From Gammaproteobacteria bacterium (lineage in GTDB: Bacteria > Pseudomonadota > Gammaproteobacteria > Pseudomonadales > Porticoccaceae), in the NCBI GenBank assembly GCA_003235325.1, contig QJWQ01000063.1:1-35989 (forward strand): a stretch of 35,989 nucleotides of DNA, in the 5' to 3' direction. Positions 8,281 to 16,326 of this stretch are shown one piece after another. How positions within the stretch are numbered: position 1 is the stretch's first letter; each line of letters begins with the position of its first letter. Position numbers and translations under genes: made by a program. The notes under the pieces were generated by a model that had not been told where the DNA came from, did no database searches, and worked only from the letters and a program-made list of their open reading frames with translations.

Positions 8281-8877
8281 ACAAAAATGGGAGAAACCGG
8301 AGGTAACTGGCGGAGTTTCAGGCACTGGCAAGGAATGTGGACCTGGAGACTGAGCGCGTGTTCCAGCCCCTGGACTCACTCCGCCAGTTCCACGTATCTG
8401 GCCTGTGTAGTCAATTTTCGGCACGTCCGGCTGGAAGATACTGCGCGGGCCGTTGTCGTTGCATTGGTGTTAGGGCCCTGGTTGGTTCAATTCCGTTCAG
8501 CACCCGAGAAACCCTGGCCCAGTCACCACAGCGGCACTGGTGTTGCATGGCATTGGCTGTCATAAGCTGAAGCAGTGCGCTCAGACTCATGAGAGTCATC
8601 GTGGTCTGCAACCACGCCCTGTCTGACCCGTCCTCGTGATCCTAAAAGCCGTCGGAAAGACCGTCAGACAGGCACTTGTGCTGATTGCTCCGGTTGTTAC
8701 ATGGCGGGCTTTTTGTCGGTATTGGCGCCGGCAACCGTTTGATCCACCAACTGTTTGCAAATGTACCTATGAATCTATTCGAACTGCCGTAATAACACAG
8801 CAGTTGCGGTTCACTACTACACAGCTATTCAGCGGATAGACCAGGCTGGTTTAGAGATTTGAGCATAAACCTGCCTG
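8281..8877. other. Non-coding stretch between fleQ and the flgI remnant
   Basis: fliD, fliS, fliT or flagellin genes would be expected upstream of fleQ. No convincing gene is present. A minus-strand frame at 8411-8611 (SALLQLMTANAMQHQCRCGD, then WARVSRVLNGIEP) vaguely resembles the N-terminus of the FliT chaperone, but this is weak. It is likely the junction where the fli and flg clusters were brought together by deletion or rearrangement. Confidence 0.4.
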
Positions 8878-9168
8878 TCAACTGCTGGCGGCTTGCACTT
8901 TCAGCTTGCTGTTGGCATTGACAGGCACTACCAGAAACGGGGCCTGCATGGCCTTTAGACTCTGCCCCGCGATCGGCGCCTGGATGGTCTGATCGACGAT
9001 GCCTTCAGGGCCCGCCACCAGCCCATAAAGCACCGTCTGATCGCTTCGCATGCCGGTAATGGGAGCTAAAGCTGTTACCCGCTCCGCTTTTACTTGACCC
9101 GCCAGCAACAACCCCATGATGGCCACTATCACAACTAGAAACATTATTACCGGTTTGATGTGTGTCAT
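8878..9168 (-). pseudogene. flgI: flgI 5' remnant (P-ring protein), truncated after about 96 codons
   Basis: The ATG at 9168 starts a good signal peptide (MTHIKPVIMFLVVIVAIMGL, ending VKA). The next residues AERVTALAPITGMRSDQTVL, YGLVAGPEGIVDQTIQAP and SLKAM match the mature FlgI start ([46 protein letters not shown]). FlgI is usually about 360 residues; here the frame stops after KLKVQAASS. Substitutions at normally fixed positions and the truncation mean no P-ring can be built. It follows the flgB remnant, so flgC through flgH have been deleted. Confidence 0.85.
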
Positions 9169-9220
9169 TGTTTTTCTCGGTAGGTACAGACGAAATGGAT
9201 CTGAGATTACCATCCATAAA

Positions 9221-9541
9221 TCAATAATTGGCCCGATAGCTAATGGCTGCTTCGGCAAATGCAGCCTTTTCGACAGCTTTGCAATCCAGTGATATCTGAG
9301 CCGGTAAACGATATATGGCGATTGAATCGGCGCCATACAGTCCAGAAATACCGAGAGGACGTCTGTCATCCACCAGTAGCTGGCTTGGTACCCGATTCAG
9401 TACAGACCTGCATTCCATGTCCGGGTCTGTGAATCCCGTTGTATCAGCGTCGGCTATATCGGATGCCAACAATCCGGCACAGAGTAATTTGAGCATCAGG
9501 TCGCTGTCGTTAAAATTCCTGTCGCAATCAATAAAACTCAT
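9221..9541 (-). pseudogene. flgB: flgB remnant (proximal rod protein)
   Basis: About 106 codons from ATG 9541. The phrase GLLASDIADADTTGFTDPDM corresponds to the conserved FlgB/FlgC N-terminal NNIANxDTPGF box. YRLPAQISLDCKAVEKAAFA and EAAISYRANY correspond to YRxPxQPSLDGNTVxxxxEQAAFAENAIRYQASL. The conserved Gly of SLDG is Cys, the Asn of NANADT boxes is Asp, and the protein stops at YRANY where normal FlgB goes on for about 25 residues. Start alternatives exist upstream (9562). It lies 116 bases downstream of a consensus sigma-54 promoter, as expected for the flgB operon. Confidence 0.8.
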
Positions 9542-9656
9542 GAAACCTAAGGCTACCTTCAAGTCCCCCGTTCGAACTCTTTTTCAAGCCCTTGTCATGG
9601 ACATGGCCAGACGCCAAAACCGCAGGTATCTGTTGTCACTCCTCGACCTCTGATTA

Positions 9657-9672
9657 AGCAATTTCCGTGCCA
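9657..9672 (-). promoter_or_regulatory. Sigma-54 (-24/-12) promoter of the former flgB operon
   Basis: The minus strand reads TGGCACGGAAATTGCT, a full match to TGGCACGrNNNTTGCW. It faces flgB with a leader of about 105 bases. This is the FleQ/FleR-type promoter class, and it is still intact although the genes behind it are broken. Confidence 0.8.
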
Positions 9673-9730
9673 TTTATATTTATGTTTATTTACAAGAAGT
9701 TACAAATTTATACTGGTTCTGATTCACCAC

Positions 9731-9752
9731 GGGCGACAAAAAATTGTCGCCC
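9731..9752. repeat. Perfect 9-bp inverted repeat
   Basis: GGGCGACAA at 9731-9739 pairs with TTGTCGCCC at 9744-9752 around an AAAA loop. Neither side has the T-run of an intrinsic terminator, so an operator or a protein-binding site is as likely as an RNA hairpin. It lies 60 bases upstream of the flgB sigma-54 promoter. Confidence 0.6.
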
Positions 9753-10284
9753 TGAAAACAGGCGATATGGGCAGACGAAGCGATAATTTTACCCGTGACG
9801 GGAAGATTGTGAGCCAAAACTGCGTACTCGGCACACTTATTGCCGCCTGTTTGGCCAGTGAAGAATCCCCGGCAAATGTCGCCAAAATATTGACAATACC
9901 TAGTCGGAGAATTGACCGAGGCGGGCGAATTGCTAATGGCACAATTATCGTTCTCGCTATTGACGGGGTAGACAACCGGCACCATCAACAGGGAACGGCG
10001 TTTCAGCGAACCAAAAGTGCTCGTCAGGCAGCCAGGGAATTCGAGCGACAACAACTGAAATTGTAACGCCGGTAGAATTTGACATCCCGGCCCCCCGGGG
10101 GATCGACAAAGGCTAGCATCTTGCCCTACACAGCTATCCGTCGTTCCGTATCCGATATGGCAACGGCCGGAAGTGGTGGACCTGTAAGGCGCAGTGAAGG
10201 CTGTAATGGTCTCAATTCCGGGGATCTGGCAAAGGCCCGGTCTCTATTGAACGGCTTTGTACCATTTACCTGCGCATAAGAAGT
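9753..10284. other. Gene-poor stretch where flgA, flgM and flgN would be expected
   Basis: In related genomes flgA, flgM and flgN lie divergently from flgB and lead into the PilZ gene. Here only short frames are open. A minus-strand frame (9686-10054) contains YAVLAHNLPVTGKIIASSA, faintly like the FlgA SAF domain, but on the unexpected strand. I do not call a gene. Confidence 0.4.
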
Positions 10285-11010
10285 ATGAACCAGGGAGCCA
10301 AAGTGGAAATAGTCAACCGTCCGGAACATATCCGGCGAATACTGAATAAACTTCAAGACAGTCGCAGGCCACTTGTTATCCACGTGGCTTGCGGCCTGAA
10401 AACCAGGGAAATCGGCCAGAGTATTTTGCTGGACGCTGACCAGGACCTGATTCTGCTCGATGAACTGCTGCCTCTCGAAGCTAACAAAGCCCTTGGCCAA
10501 AACAAAACCATTTTTTGCGAGAGCCGAATCGGTTCTGTGCCCCTGCAATTTTCCAGTACTGTGACCGGAAAAAAAATCGTTGACGGTCTGCCTGCATACC
10601 GCGCTTCGACGCCAGAGTCGGTAGAATATATGCAGAACAGAGCTGAATACCGGGTCTATATCAGTGCTACTGGCAGGCCGCCGGTGCGAATGGTGACAGC
10701 TAGCGGAGAAGAATACGCCGGCCGGCTCGTCGATATTTCGGTCAGTGGTTTCGGCGTACTTTTGAACAGCCAGGTCAACCTGCCCCGGAACTCACTGATA
10801 CCTGATATTCAGGTACAACTTGAAGACGGTGTTATTCTGGCCTGTGTCGCCAGAGTTCTGCATTTGCACGACAGACGAACGTTGGGCAAGACGTTTGCGG
10901 GTTTTGAAATTGTTGACCTTAGCAGTATCCAGACACGAATATTGCGCAATGCCATCGCGGCATTACAACGAAAAAATTTACAAATACGACCAGGACAGGA
11001 CCTGTTGTGA
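10285..11010 (+). CDS. PilZ-domain c-di-GMP receptor, YcgR/FlgZ-like flagellar brake
   Basis: 241 residues with the YcgR layout. An N-terminal PilZN-type beta domain (about 1-110) precedes a C-terminal PilZ domain (about 115-235). The c-di-GMP motifs are complete: NRAEYR gives RxxxR at R119/R123, and DISVSGFG gives DxSxxG at residues 150-155. In flagellates this protein slows the motor by binding the rotor or stator when c-di-GMP rises. In Pseudomonas flgZ lies beside flgM/flgN, which explains its place here. It is intact despite loss of its flagellar target. It may be a survivor, or may act on another machine. Confidence 0.85.
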   Translation: MNQGAKVEIVNRPEHIRRILNKLQDSRRPLVIHVACGLKTREIGQSILLDADQDLILLDELLPLEANKALGQNKTIFCESRIGSVPLQFSSTVTGKKIVDGLPAYRASTPESVEYMQNRAEYRVYISATGRPPVRMVTASGEEYAGRLVDISVSGFGVLLNSQVNLPRNSLIPDIQVQLEDGVILACVARVLHLHDRRTLGKTFAGFEIVDLSSIQTRILRNAIAALQRKNLQIRPGQDLL

Positions 11011-11289
11011 TTTGTATGTTGGCGAAACACATCAGACAAATGGACTGATTTCCAGCCCTGTACAATCAATAAAGGGGAAATGCGGATTAAACTCCGAAAG
11101 GTGAGCTCGCCAACCTCGGAGGTAGTAATTCAGACCTGCCCCGAATTCATTAAGTCCCCGACCGGTTCGGTAGGGTCACTTTTCCTCAAGGTTACCCGAT
11201 GGCAGCAGATAAAAACCAAAGTGGCACAATCGCCATTGACGTGGCATCCATCAGGCGAATTCGAACCTGGCCCTGGCAATCACCATCTT

Positions 11290-12582
11290 TTATCCATGAC
11301 TTTGGTCGATATCAATTAAATTCATGGATAACAGATGGTTGATGCGACCATTTCGGGTTAATTCGTCCAGAATACCGGTATCGTAACCCACCAGATTGAA
11401 CACTGCCGTTAGCGGTTCGATGATGGATGCCAGGTGCATTTCCTGAACTTGCAAACGCAGGGACTCGGTTTCAGCTTCCATTGCCCTGAGCCTGCTGTTG
11501 AGATCATCGATGCGGGTTTGTGTCTCCTCAAATTTCTGGCGTTCTACCTTCAGCCTGCGATCAAGGCCCTCTCCGATAATGTCGACTCGACGCCGGATGA
11601 CTTCCTTCATTTTGTCCATGTCCTCTCCGGTATTTACCACGTTCCTGATACTGCAAACCTGTAGGTTGATTTCCCGATGGAAGGCCTCGGCATCGCCGAG
11701 GTTTTCTTCATCGAAGAACCCCGAAATGCCCTCCTCCATACCCGCCAGTTTTGTTTTGAGCATGTCCAGAAAATGTTCGTTGCCTTCGCGGTCACGATTA
11801 ATGCGGCTGGCTGCCTTGTTGAGCAGTTTTTCTATATTCTCCAGAATTTGTTTGATGTCCGGAACCTGATTGACGTTTCCTGGCCTGGCCCTAATTTCCT
11901 GAATGTCTGCAGTCACGTCTTCGAAGGCAGCCACCTGCTCCGGCAGGCCGGTCAAAACCGGCTTCAGAGTCGAAACAAGTGCCGATTCCCTACCAAGGTC
12001 ATTTTGAGCTACGAACTTGCCAGGTTCAGATATATTTGAAATATTCGAACTCTTCAACGTGAAATGGTTTACCCGGGTCAGAAGATGGGTGACTTCGTCA
12101 ATCATTTTCATCAGTTCGTCATTGCCGGATATAGTAGTCAGCGAAGTCCTGACAACATGTAGTTCACCACTGAAACTGTCCGGAAGATCAAGTTCATCGA
12201 TCAGTTCCAAAAGCTTGCCTGCACCGGCGAGTTGATCTGCCAGTTCAGTCTCATTATCGCCGTCAGCCTGTAACGACAAATACTTAAACAATTGTTCTGG
12301 GCTGACTTTCAGTTCATCATCACTGATTGCCTGCTGACGTGGTGAATTCCTCGATTGGTCGAAAATAACATCCAGTCGTTTCGACCGGTCACGGGCGTAA
12401 ATTGACAGCTCAATGGCGAGGCGCTGCAATAAAGGTTCGAAGCGGGAGATCTTTTTCTCCTTTCTTTTTTCCGACACTTCCTTCGCAAGGGTTCTTATGT
12501 CAACTTGCTCGACGGCGAAGCACTCGTCCGCGAGTTTTCGTGTGTTGAAAGCGGAAATTCCAGGGCTATCTGAATATCTCAT
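11290..12582 (-). CDS. Diguanylate cyclase truncated inside the GGDEF domain
   Basis: 430 residues from ATG 12582, chosen because AGG lies just upstream; the frame also allows ATG 12612. A long helical, coiled-coil-rich N-terminal part (about 1-380) leads into the start of a GGDEF domain: ASIIEPLTAVFNLVGYDTGI then INHLLSMNLIDIDQSHG and stop. In active enzymes DPLTGLxNRxxYDxxL and xLxxxDIDxFKxxND are followed by about 120 more residues with the GG(D/E)EF loop, all absent here. The first motif is also eroded (EPLTAVFNL). It cannot make c-di-GMP. Homologues with long helical N-termini occur near flgM in Pseudomonas, so it probably belonged to the motility region. Confidence 0.75.
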   Translation of the reverse strand: MRYSDSPGISAFNTRKLADECFAVEQVDIRTLAKEVSEKRKEKKISRFEPLLQRLAIELSIYARDRSKRLDVIFDQSRNSPRQQAISDDELKVSPEQLFKYLSLQADGDNETELADQLAGAGKLLELIDELDLPDSFSGELHVVRTSLTTISGNDELMKMIDEVTHLLTRVNHFTLKSSNISNISEPGKFVAQNDLGRESALVSTLKPVLTGLPEQVAAFEDVTADIQEIRARPGNVNQVPDIKQILENIEKLLNKAASRINRDREGNEHFLDMLKTKLAGMEEGISGFFDEENLGDAEAFHREINLQVCSIRNVVNTGEDMDKMKEVIRRRVDIIGEGLDRRLKVERQKFEETQTRIDDLNSRLRAMEAETESLRLQVQEMHLASIIEPLTAVFNLVGYDTGILDELTRNGRINHLLSMNLIDIDQSHG

Positions 12583-12612
12583 CTCTAAACCTGCAGTTGG
12601 GCAACCAGACAT

Positions 12613-13321
12613 ATCGAAAAAGCAAAATATTCTGAATCAGCAAGAACCCTGAAGGCCTTTTCATAGGCATACTTTTGCCCGGTTCTCGAAAAGTTTTAAT
12701 GCCGACCTGATTAGCTGCCGAAATTCGTCGGCACTTGCCCACAGCCGTTGATTTTCGGTTTGCATCACATCCTGATTTTTTCCTGGATTGGCACAGGCCG
12801 GATCCAGGTAACTGATATCTCAACCTCAACTGTTCCCATCGACAGATACAGGCAGCGATAGACACTGTGGGTATACAGGCGCCCTGGCGAAAAATGATGA
12901 ATCAATTCGACAGCAATAAGACAACACAGAATCAGGAACCGACTATAACCCTCCGACAAACATACAAATATGAGGCATTGACCTCTATAACACAGTGTAG
13001 TTGGTATGATATTTGCCGACATTGTTGTTGGCCAATACTTAAAGCCAGGAATGCGAATTGTGTCACTTGATAACCGTCTAATTAACAACGAGCTTTTCTA
13101 TGTCCTGACCGATTTCTTCTTTAGGGCCTGATAACACTATTGGGCTATCAGGCCCTAACAGCGACTGTGTTCTACATGATCTCTATATCAGCTTGATATT
13201 TTTGGCCACGGGATGTTGGCCAGCGGGTGTTGGCTCAGCAGGTCTCCGAGGCTTTACGTTTCTACCGTTTAACGTTTTGTGGGATGTCATGGCCAAACAG
13301 GCTCCGACTCGATAGCCCTGG
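12613..13321. other. Intergenic region, no gene seen; carries one strong inverted repeat
   Basis: About 700 bases with only short, unlikely frames on both strands. Its one clear structure is the 13-bp inverted repeat listed separately. It separates the decayed motility genes from the transport genes. Confidence 0.55.
13121..13158. repeat. Perfect 13-bp inverted repeat with 12-base loop
   Basis: TTAGGGCCTGATA (13121-13133) and TATCAGGCCCTAA (13146-13158) are exact reverse complements. No T-run follows on either side beyond a mixed pyrimidine stretch, so it is not a standard intrinsic terminator. It could be a stem-loop in a transcript, an operator, or a short palindromic repeat copied elsewhere in the genome. 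Confidence 0.75.
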
Positions 13322-13642
13322 TCAGGCCCTGGCCCAGTAAGTGTCCAGCAGGAAGCCACCGGTGCAACCAAGCGCCAACCACAGGCTCAGTCCGCGCTCC
13401 GGCACGGTGAGCAACTCCAGCGCCAACCCGGCAAGAACCATGGCCGATACCCTTGGCAATTTCACCTTGTGATGCACGGGAGCGGTTCGATCAAAGGCCC
13501 AAACACGATTAATCATGGGCGGTAGTGCGGTCATCAAAGCACCCAGCCATGCCAGGTGGAAGCTAATGGCAAATTGCCACAATGAGGTCAAACTGGCGAT
13601 CGCAGCCAGAGCTAAATAGCCAAGGCTAAACAGTGTCTTCAT
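13322..13642 (-). CDS. Small integral membrane protein of unknown function
   Basis: 106 residues from ATG 13642 (a TTG lies one codon upstream). Hydrophobic stretches at about 3-22 (LFSLGYLALAAIASLTSLWQ), 25-45 (ISFHLAWLGALMTALPPMI) and 66-105 (VSAMVLAGLALELLTV, LSLWLALGCTGGFLLDTYW) suggest three or four membrane helices. I recognise no family motif. It is downstream of the cyclic-nucleotide-binding-domain gene on the same strand and may be co-transcribed with it. Confidence 0.65.
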   Translation of the reverse strand: MKTLFSLGYLALAAIASLTSLWQFAISFHLAWLGALMTALPPMINRVWAFDRTAPVHHKVKLPRVSAMVLAGLALELLTVPERGLSLWLALGCTGGFLLDTYWARA

Positions 13643-13684
13643 CAATTATGAAAACCGTCACAAATTACCCTAGAGCTTAGATCA

Positions 13685-14359
13685 TCAGGCTGAAACTGCC
13701 GACAGGGCTTTGTCGGGATTATCCAGTTCGATACAAAAGTTATTATTGAGGGAAACAAGTCTTTTGGCCAGGTAGGATGCCTGCCGGGAAAGGTATTCCA
13801 GTTCGGCCTGGGACCCCAGATGGCCGCTGAATGGAGGCATAGTATAGGAGGATACTGCCAGGCGGTTTTGGGGGAAATTCACCCGATAGCGATCATTGCG
13901 CCATCGAAGTATATGAACGATTTGTCGATAGAGAATCAGTTTGGTAATGAGGCTGATGGATCGGTGGTCATCCAGTGCGCCCAGCTTGCCAAAATCGGTA
14001 CTGAACACCACGGTTTCTCGTGCCCGTTCGGGAACTCTTACCGATGCAGTGCGATAGCCCCCGGTAATGACCGCAATCTCGCCAAATACCTCACCGGGAA
14101 TCAGGACGCCCAGAGATGCCTCGGAACCATCCCCGGCACAGGCTTCAAGTTCGCCTCGCATCAGAAAAAAGATGTATTGATCCTTGTCGCCGCGTCGAAA
14201 GAGATATTCGCCCGGTTGCAAATAAATAAACCTGGAAAGCTTGATCAGCGCCTGGAACTGCATGTCATCGTGACGCCGAATCTCTTTGAAATAATGCAGG
14301 GCCGCGAGTTTCCTCTCGAGCTCGACATCCTCCAGAGCAACGGCATTTTCAATACGCAT
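13685..14359 (-). CDS. Cyclic-nucleotide-binding-domain protein without a DNA-binding domain
   Basis: 224 residues. A CNB (cAMP-receptor-type) beta-roll spans about residues 40-145: FIYLQPGEYLFRRGDKDQYI, FFLMRGELEA, then LGVLIPGEVFGEIAVITGGY and RTASVRV. The GEVFGEIA-RTASV stretch is the phosphate-binding cassette. After it there is a helical tail, not a Crp-type helix-turn-helix, so it is not a classical transcription factor. Such proteins act as ligand sensors for partners. AGGGA sits 7 bases before the ATG. Confidence 0.75.
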   Translation of the reverse strand: MRIENAVALEDVELERKLAALHYFKEIRRHDDMQFQALIKLSRFIYLQPGEYLFRRGDKDQYIFFLMRGELEACAGDGSEASLGVLIPGEVFGEIAVITGGYRTASVRVPERARETVVFSTDFGKLGALDDHRSISLITKLILYRQIVHILRWRNDRYRVNFPQNRLAVSSYTMPPFSGHLGSQAELEYLSRQASYLAKRLVSLNNNFCIELDNPDKALSAVSA

Positions 14360-14776
14360 AGTAGATCCCTGCTGGCGGTTAATACATTTTTATACTGCGT
14401 GGGCTGGTTGGAATTGCTGCTGAACGATCCATAACTTCAATCGACAGGGAATTGATTCTGCCCCCCCTCGAAAAATTATGCTACCGGCAATCTGTGATGC
14501 AACCCACATATGCTGCAAGAAGTTGCCATTGATAACAAACGGCTCTTGAAGCCTTTGCTGTTTACCCGTAGAGATCACAACTAAAAGTGCTCACCAGTAA
14601 ATGGGAGCCCTAAACTGAAAAGGTCGTAAGTAAAATGTCTTGTATTCAGGGAGCGGAGTCGACCTGACTCCTGTCTTTCTCAGAACCTGCCTGTATGTCC
14701 CGCAATGCAATCGCGCTGAAATTAACGCCGGCGCACTCGTCCCCGCCGATAATCCCGAAATGAGCCACCGTGGCTT
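14360..14776. other. Intergenic region with nothing recognised
   Basis: About 417 bases between the CNB gene and the AI-2E-family gene, both on the minus strand. Frames are short. A 6-bp inverted repeat (GGAGTC/GACTCC at 14655-14671) is too weak to call a terminator. Confidence 0.5.
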
Positions 14777-15904
14777 TCAGTTGCCGGAATCGGACGGGGG
14801 CCTGTCCCTGCCTTGATCATCCCGATTGTCCGACTCGGGCAAAAACAGCACGTCATCCACTTCTTTCACGGTTGCCGTCCTCGGTTCACCGCCCCCGAGA
14901 ATAATGCCGATCCAGCGAGTCTTGTCATCACTTTCGAGGGCTATTTTGACCATGATGGTCAGAGGTATGGACAGCAACATGCCCACCGGACCCAGCACCC
15001 AGCCCCAGAATACCAGTGACAGAAATACCACCAGCGGTGACAGGTTCAGGCCCTTGCCCATCATTCTTGGTTCCAGGATATTACCCACCAGAATGTTGAT
15101 CACCAGGTAACCCACGAGCGTCATCCCTGAACTGAATACGCCCAGTTGAATCAGTGCCAGCAAAACCGCCGGCACTGCCGCCAGAATAGAACCGACGGTC
15201 GGTACAAAATTCAGCAGGAAGGCCAGCAGTCCCCACATTACGGGAAAATCGACACCGGAAATCCACAGCCAGGTCATCACCAGAAAACCAGTGAGCAGAC
15301 TCAGCAGGCTCTTGATAGCCAGGTATTGGTTGACGCTGCCGGTAAAGCGCTGGATCGCCTCCATAGTGACCATGGACCTGCCCCGGGCCCTGGTCAGTTT
15401 TTCACTGAAGCCGACCTCCTCCGCCAGGATGAAGACCACCGTCAGCAGAATCAGGAAAGCGTTGGTCATGACATTGCCCAGGGAAGCCAGGGTATTGCCC
15501 GCCACCTGTAACACGGCGCCGGGATCAAAACTCGATTTTATTTGCGCCAGGTCGAGGCTGATGCCCCGGTTTGCCAGCCAGCTGAGCACACCGGCGAGCA
15601 TACCCTGCAGCCGCGCCTGGTACTGGGGAATATCATGGCGAAAATCGTTGATAGAAGCCCCGACGATAACTCCCATGATTACCCCCACCAGGACAACACC
15701 ACTGATGATTATCAGGATAGACAGGATGCCCGGCACTCCCCTGGCCTTCAGCCACACCAACGGAGGCGAGCAAATCAGGGCTATAAAAACCGATAACATA
15801 AAGGGCACCAGCAGCGCTTCCGACAGTTTCATGCCGGCAATCACGACCACAAAAGCAGCGGTCGCGATCAAAACTCGAACTAGGCCGGAATCATTGCTTG
15901 CCAT
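14777..15904 (-). CDS. AI-2E family transporter (PerM/YdiK-like permease)
   Basis: 375 residues with the family layout: paired N-terminal helices (about 8-75), a polar periplasmic-type segment (about 85-145), then a run of five helices (about 148-335). Family phrases include VPFMLSVFIALICSPPLVWL, FPVMWGLLAFLLNFVPTVGS and GNILEPRMMGKGLNLSPLVV. Members have been linked to autoinducer-2 export or Na+/H+ exchange; the substrate cannot be told here. The C-terminal tail is charged (DNRDDQGRDRPPSDSGN). AAGGAA precedes the ATG. It is last in a three-gene run with the AEC carrier. Confidence 0.9.
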   Translation of the reverse strand: MASNDSGLVRVLIATAAFVVVIAGMKLSEALLVPFMLSVFIALICSPPLVWLKARGVPGILSILIIISGVVLVGVIMGVIVGASINDFRHDIPQYQARLQGMLAGVLSWLANRGISLDLAQIKSSFDPGAVLQVAGNTLASLGNVMTNAFLILLTVVFILAEEVGFSEKLTRARGRSMVTMEAIQRFTGSVNQYLAIKSLLSLLTGFLVMTWLWISGVDFPVMWGLLAFLLNFVPTVGSILAAVPAVLLALIQLGVFSSGMTLVGYLVINILVGNILEPRMMGKGLNLSPLVVFLSLVFWGWVLGPVGMLLSIPLTIMVKIALESDDKTRWIGIILGGGEPRTATVKEVDDVLFLPESDNRDDQGRDRPPSDSGN

Positions 15905-15955
15905 GATTATTTTCCTTTGCTGGGTTGTCGATATCAGTGTGATTTGCGATCTACG

Positions 15956-16321
15956 CTACTGGCGATCGTGCCGCGTACCGGCCTGATTCAGTTCAATTGC
16001 CTTTAGTTCAGTCAGTATTTGACGCAGCTGTGCCAGTCCTTCCGCCGTAAATAACCTGCCCGAGCCGCCGAGATAATGAACTTCAGCAATTTCCCTGCAT
16101 CTTTTCTGCAGCTTCTCCAGTTCCGGATCATGCCTGATGGGTACGCCGATGAACACGTCCCAGTCGGCCTCTGTCGCCTCGCCGTCCACCACCAGTTGCA
16201 GCAGTGCAATGACATTGACCCTCTCGACGCGGTACACAGGCGTGCCCACCTTGATAAAAACCAACAGCACCACGACGATAAAAATAAAAGTCAGGCTGGC
16301 TACCAGCAGGAATTCAATCAT
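15956..16321 (-). CDS. Small membrane-anchored protein of unknown function
   Basis: 121 residues. One N-terminal membrane helix (FLLVASLTFIFIVVVLLVFI, about 4-23) is followed by a cytoplasmic soluble part rich in charged helices (VVDGEATEADWDVFIGVPIR, LEKLQKRCREIAEVHYLG). The ATG follows the AEC-carrier stop by 5 bases, so the two are translationally coupled. The AI-2E-family gene follows 51 bases later. I do not recognise the family; similar tails occur in small accessory proteins of gammaproteobacteria. Confidence 0.7.
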   Translation of the reverse strand: MIEFLLVASLTFIFIVVVLLVFIKVGTPVYRVERVNVIALLQLVVDGEATEADWDVFIGVPIRHDPELEKLQKRCREIAEVHYLGGSGRLFTAEGLAQLRQILTELKAIELNQAGTRHDRQ

Positions 16322-16326
16322 GGTTT

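Noticed and set aside
8532-8547. Plus-strand sequence CGGCACTGGTGTTGCA resembling a sigma-54 promoter
   Set aside because: One mismatch and no gene downstream on the plus strand; chance or a relic.
9686-10054. flgA remnant on the minus strand
   Set aside because: Only a vague likeness (YAVLAHNLPVTGKIIASSA), on the strand opposite to the expected flgA direction.
14655-14671. GGAGTC/GACTCC stem as a terminator
   Set aside because: Only 6 bp, no proper T-run, and no plus-strand gene before it.
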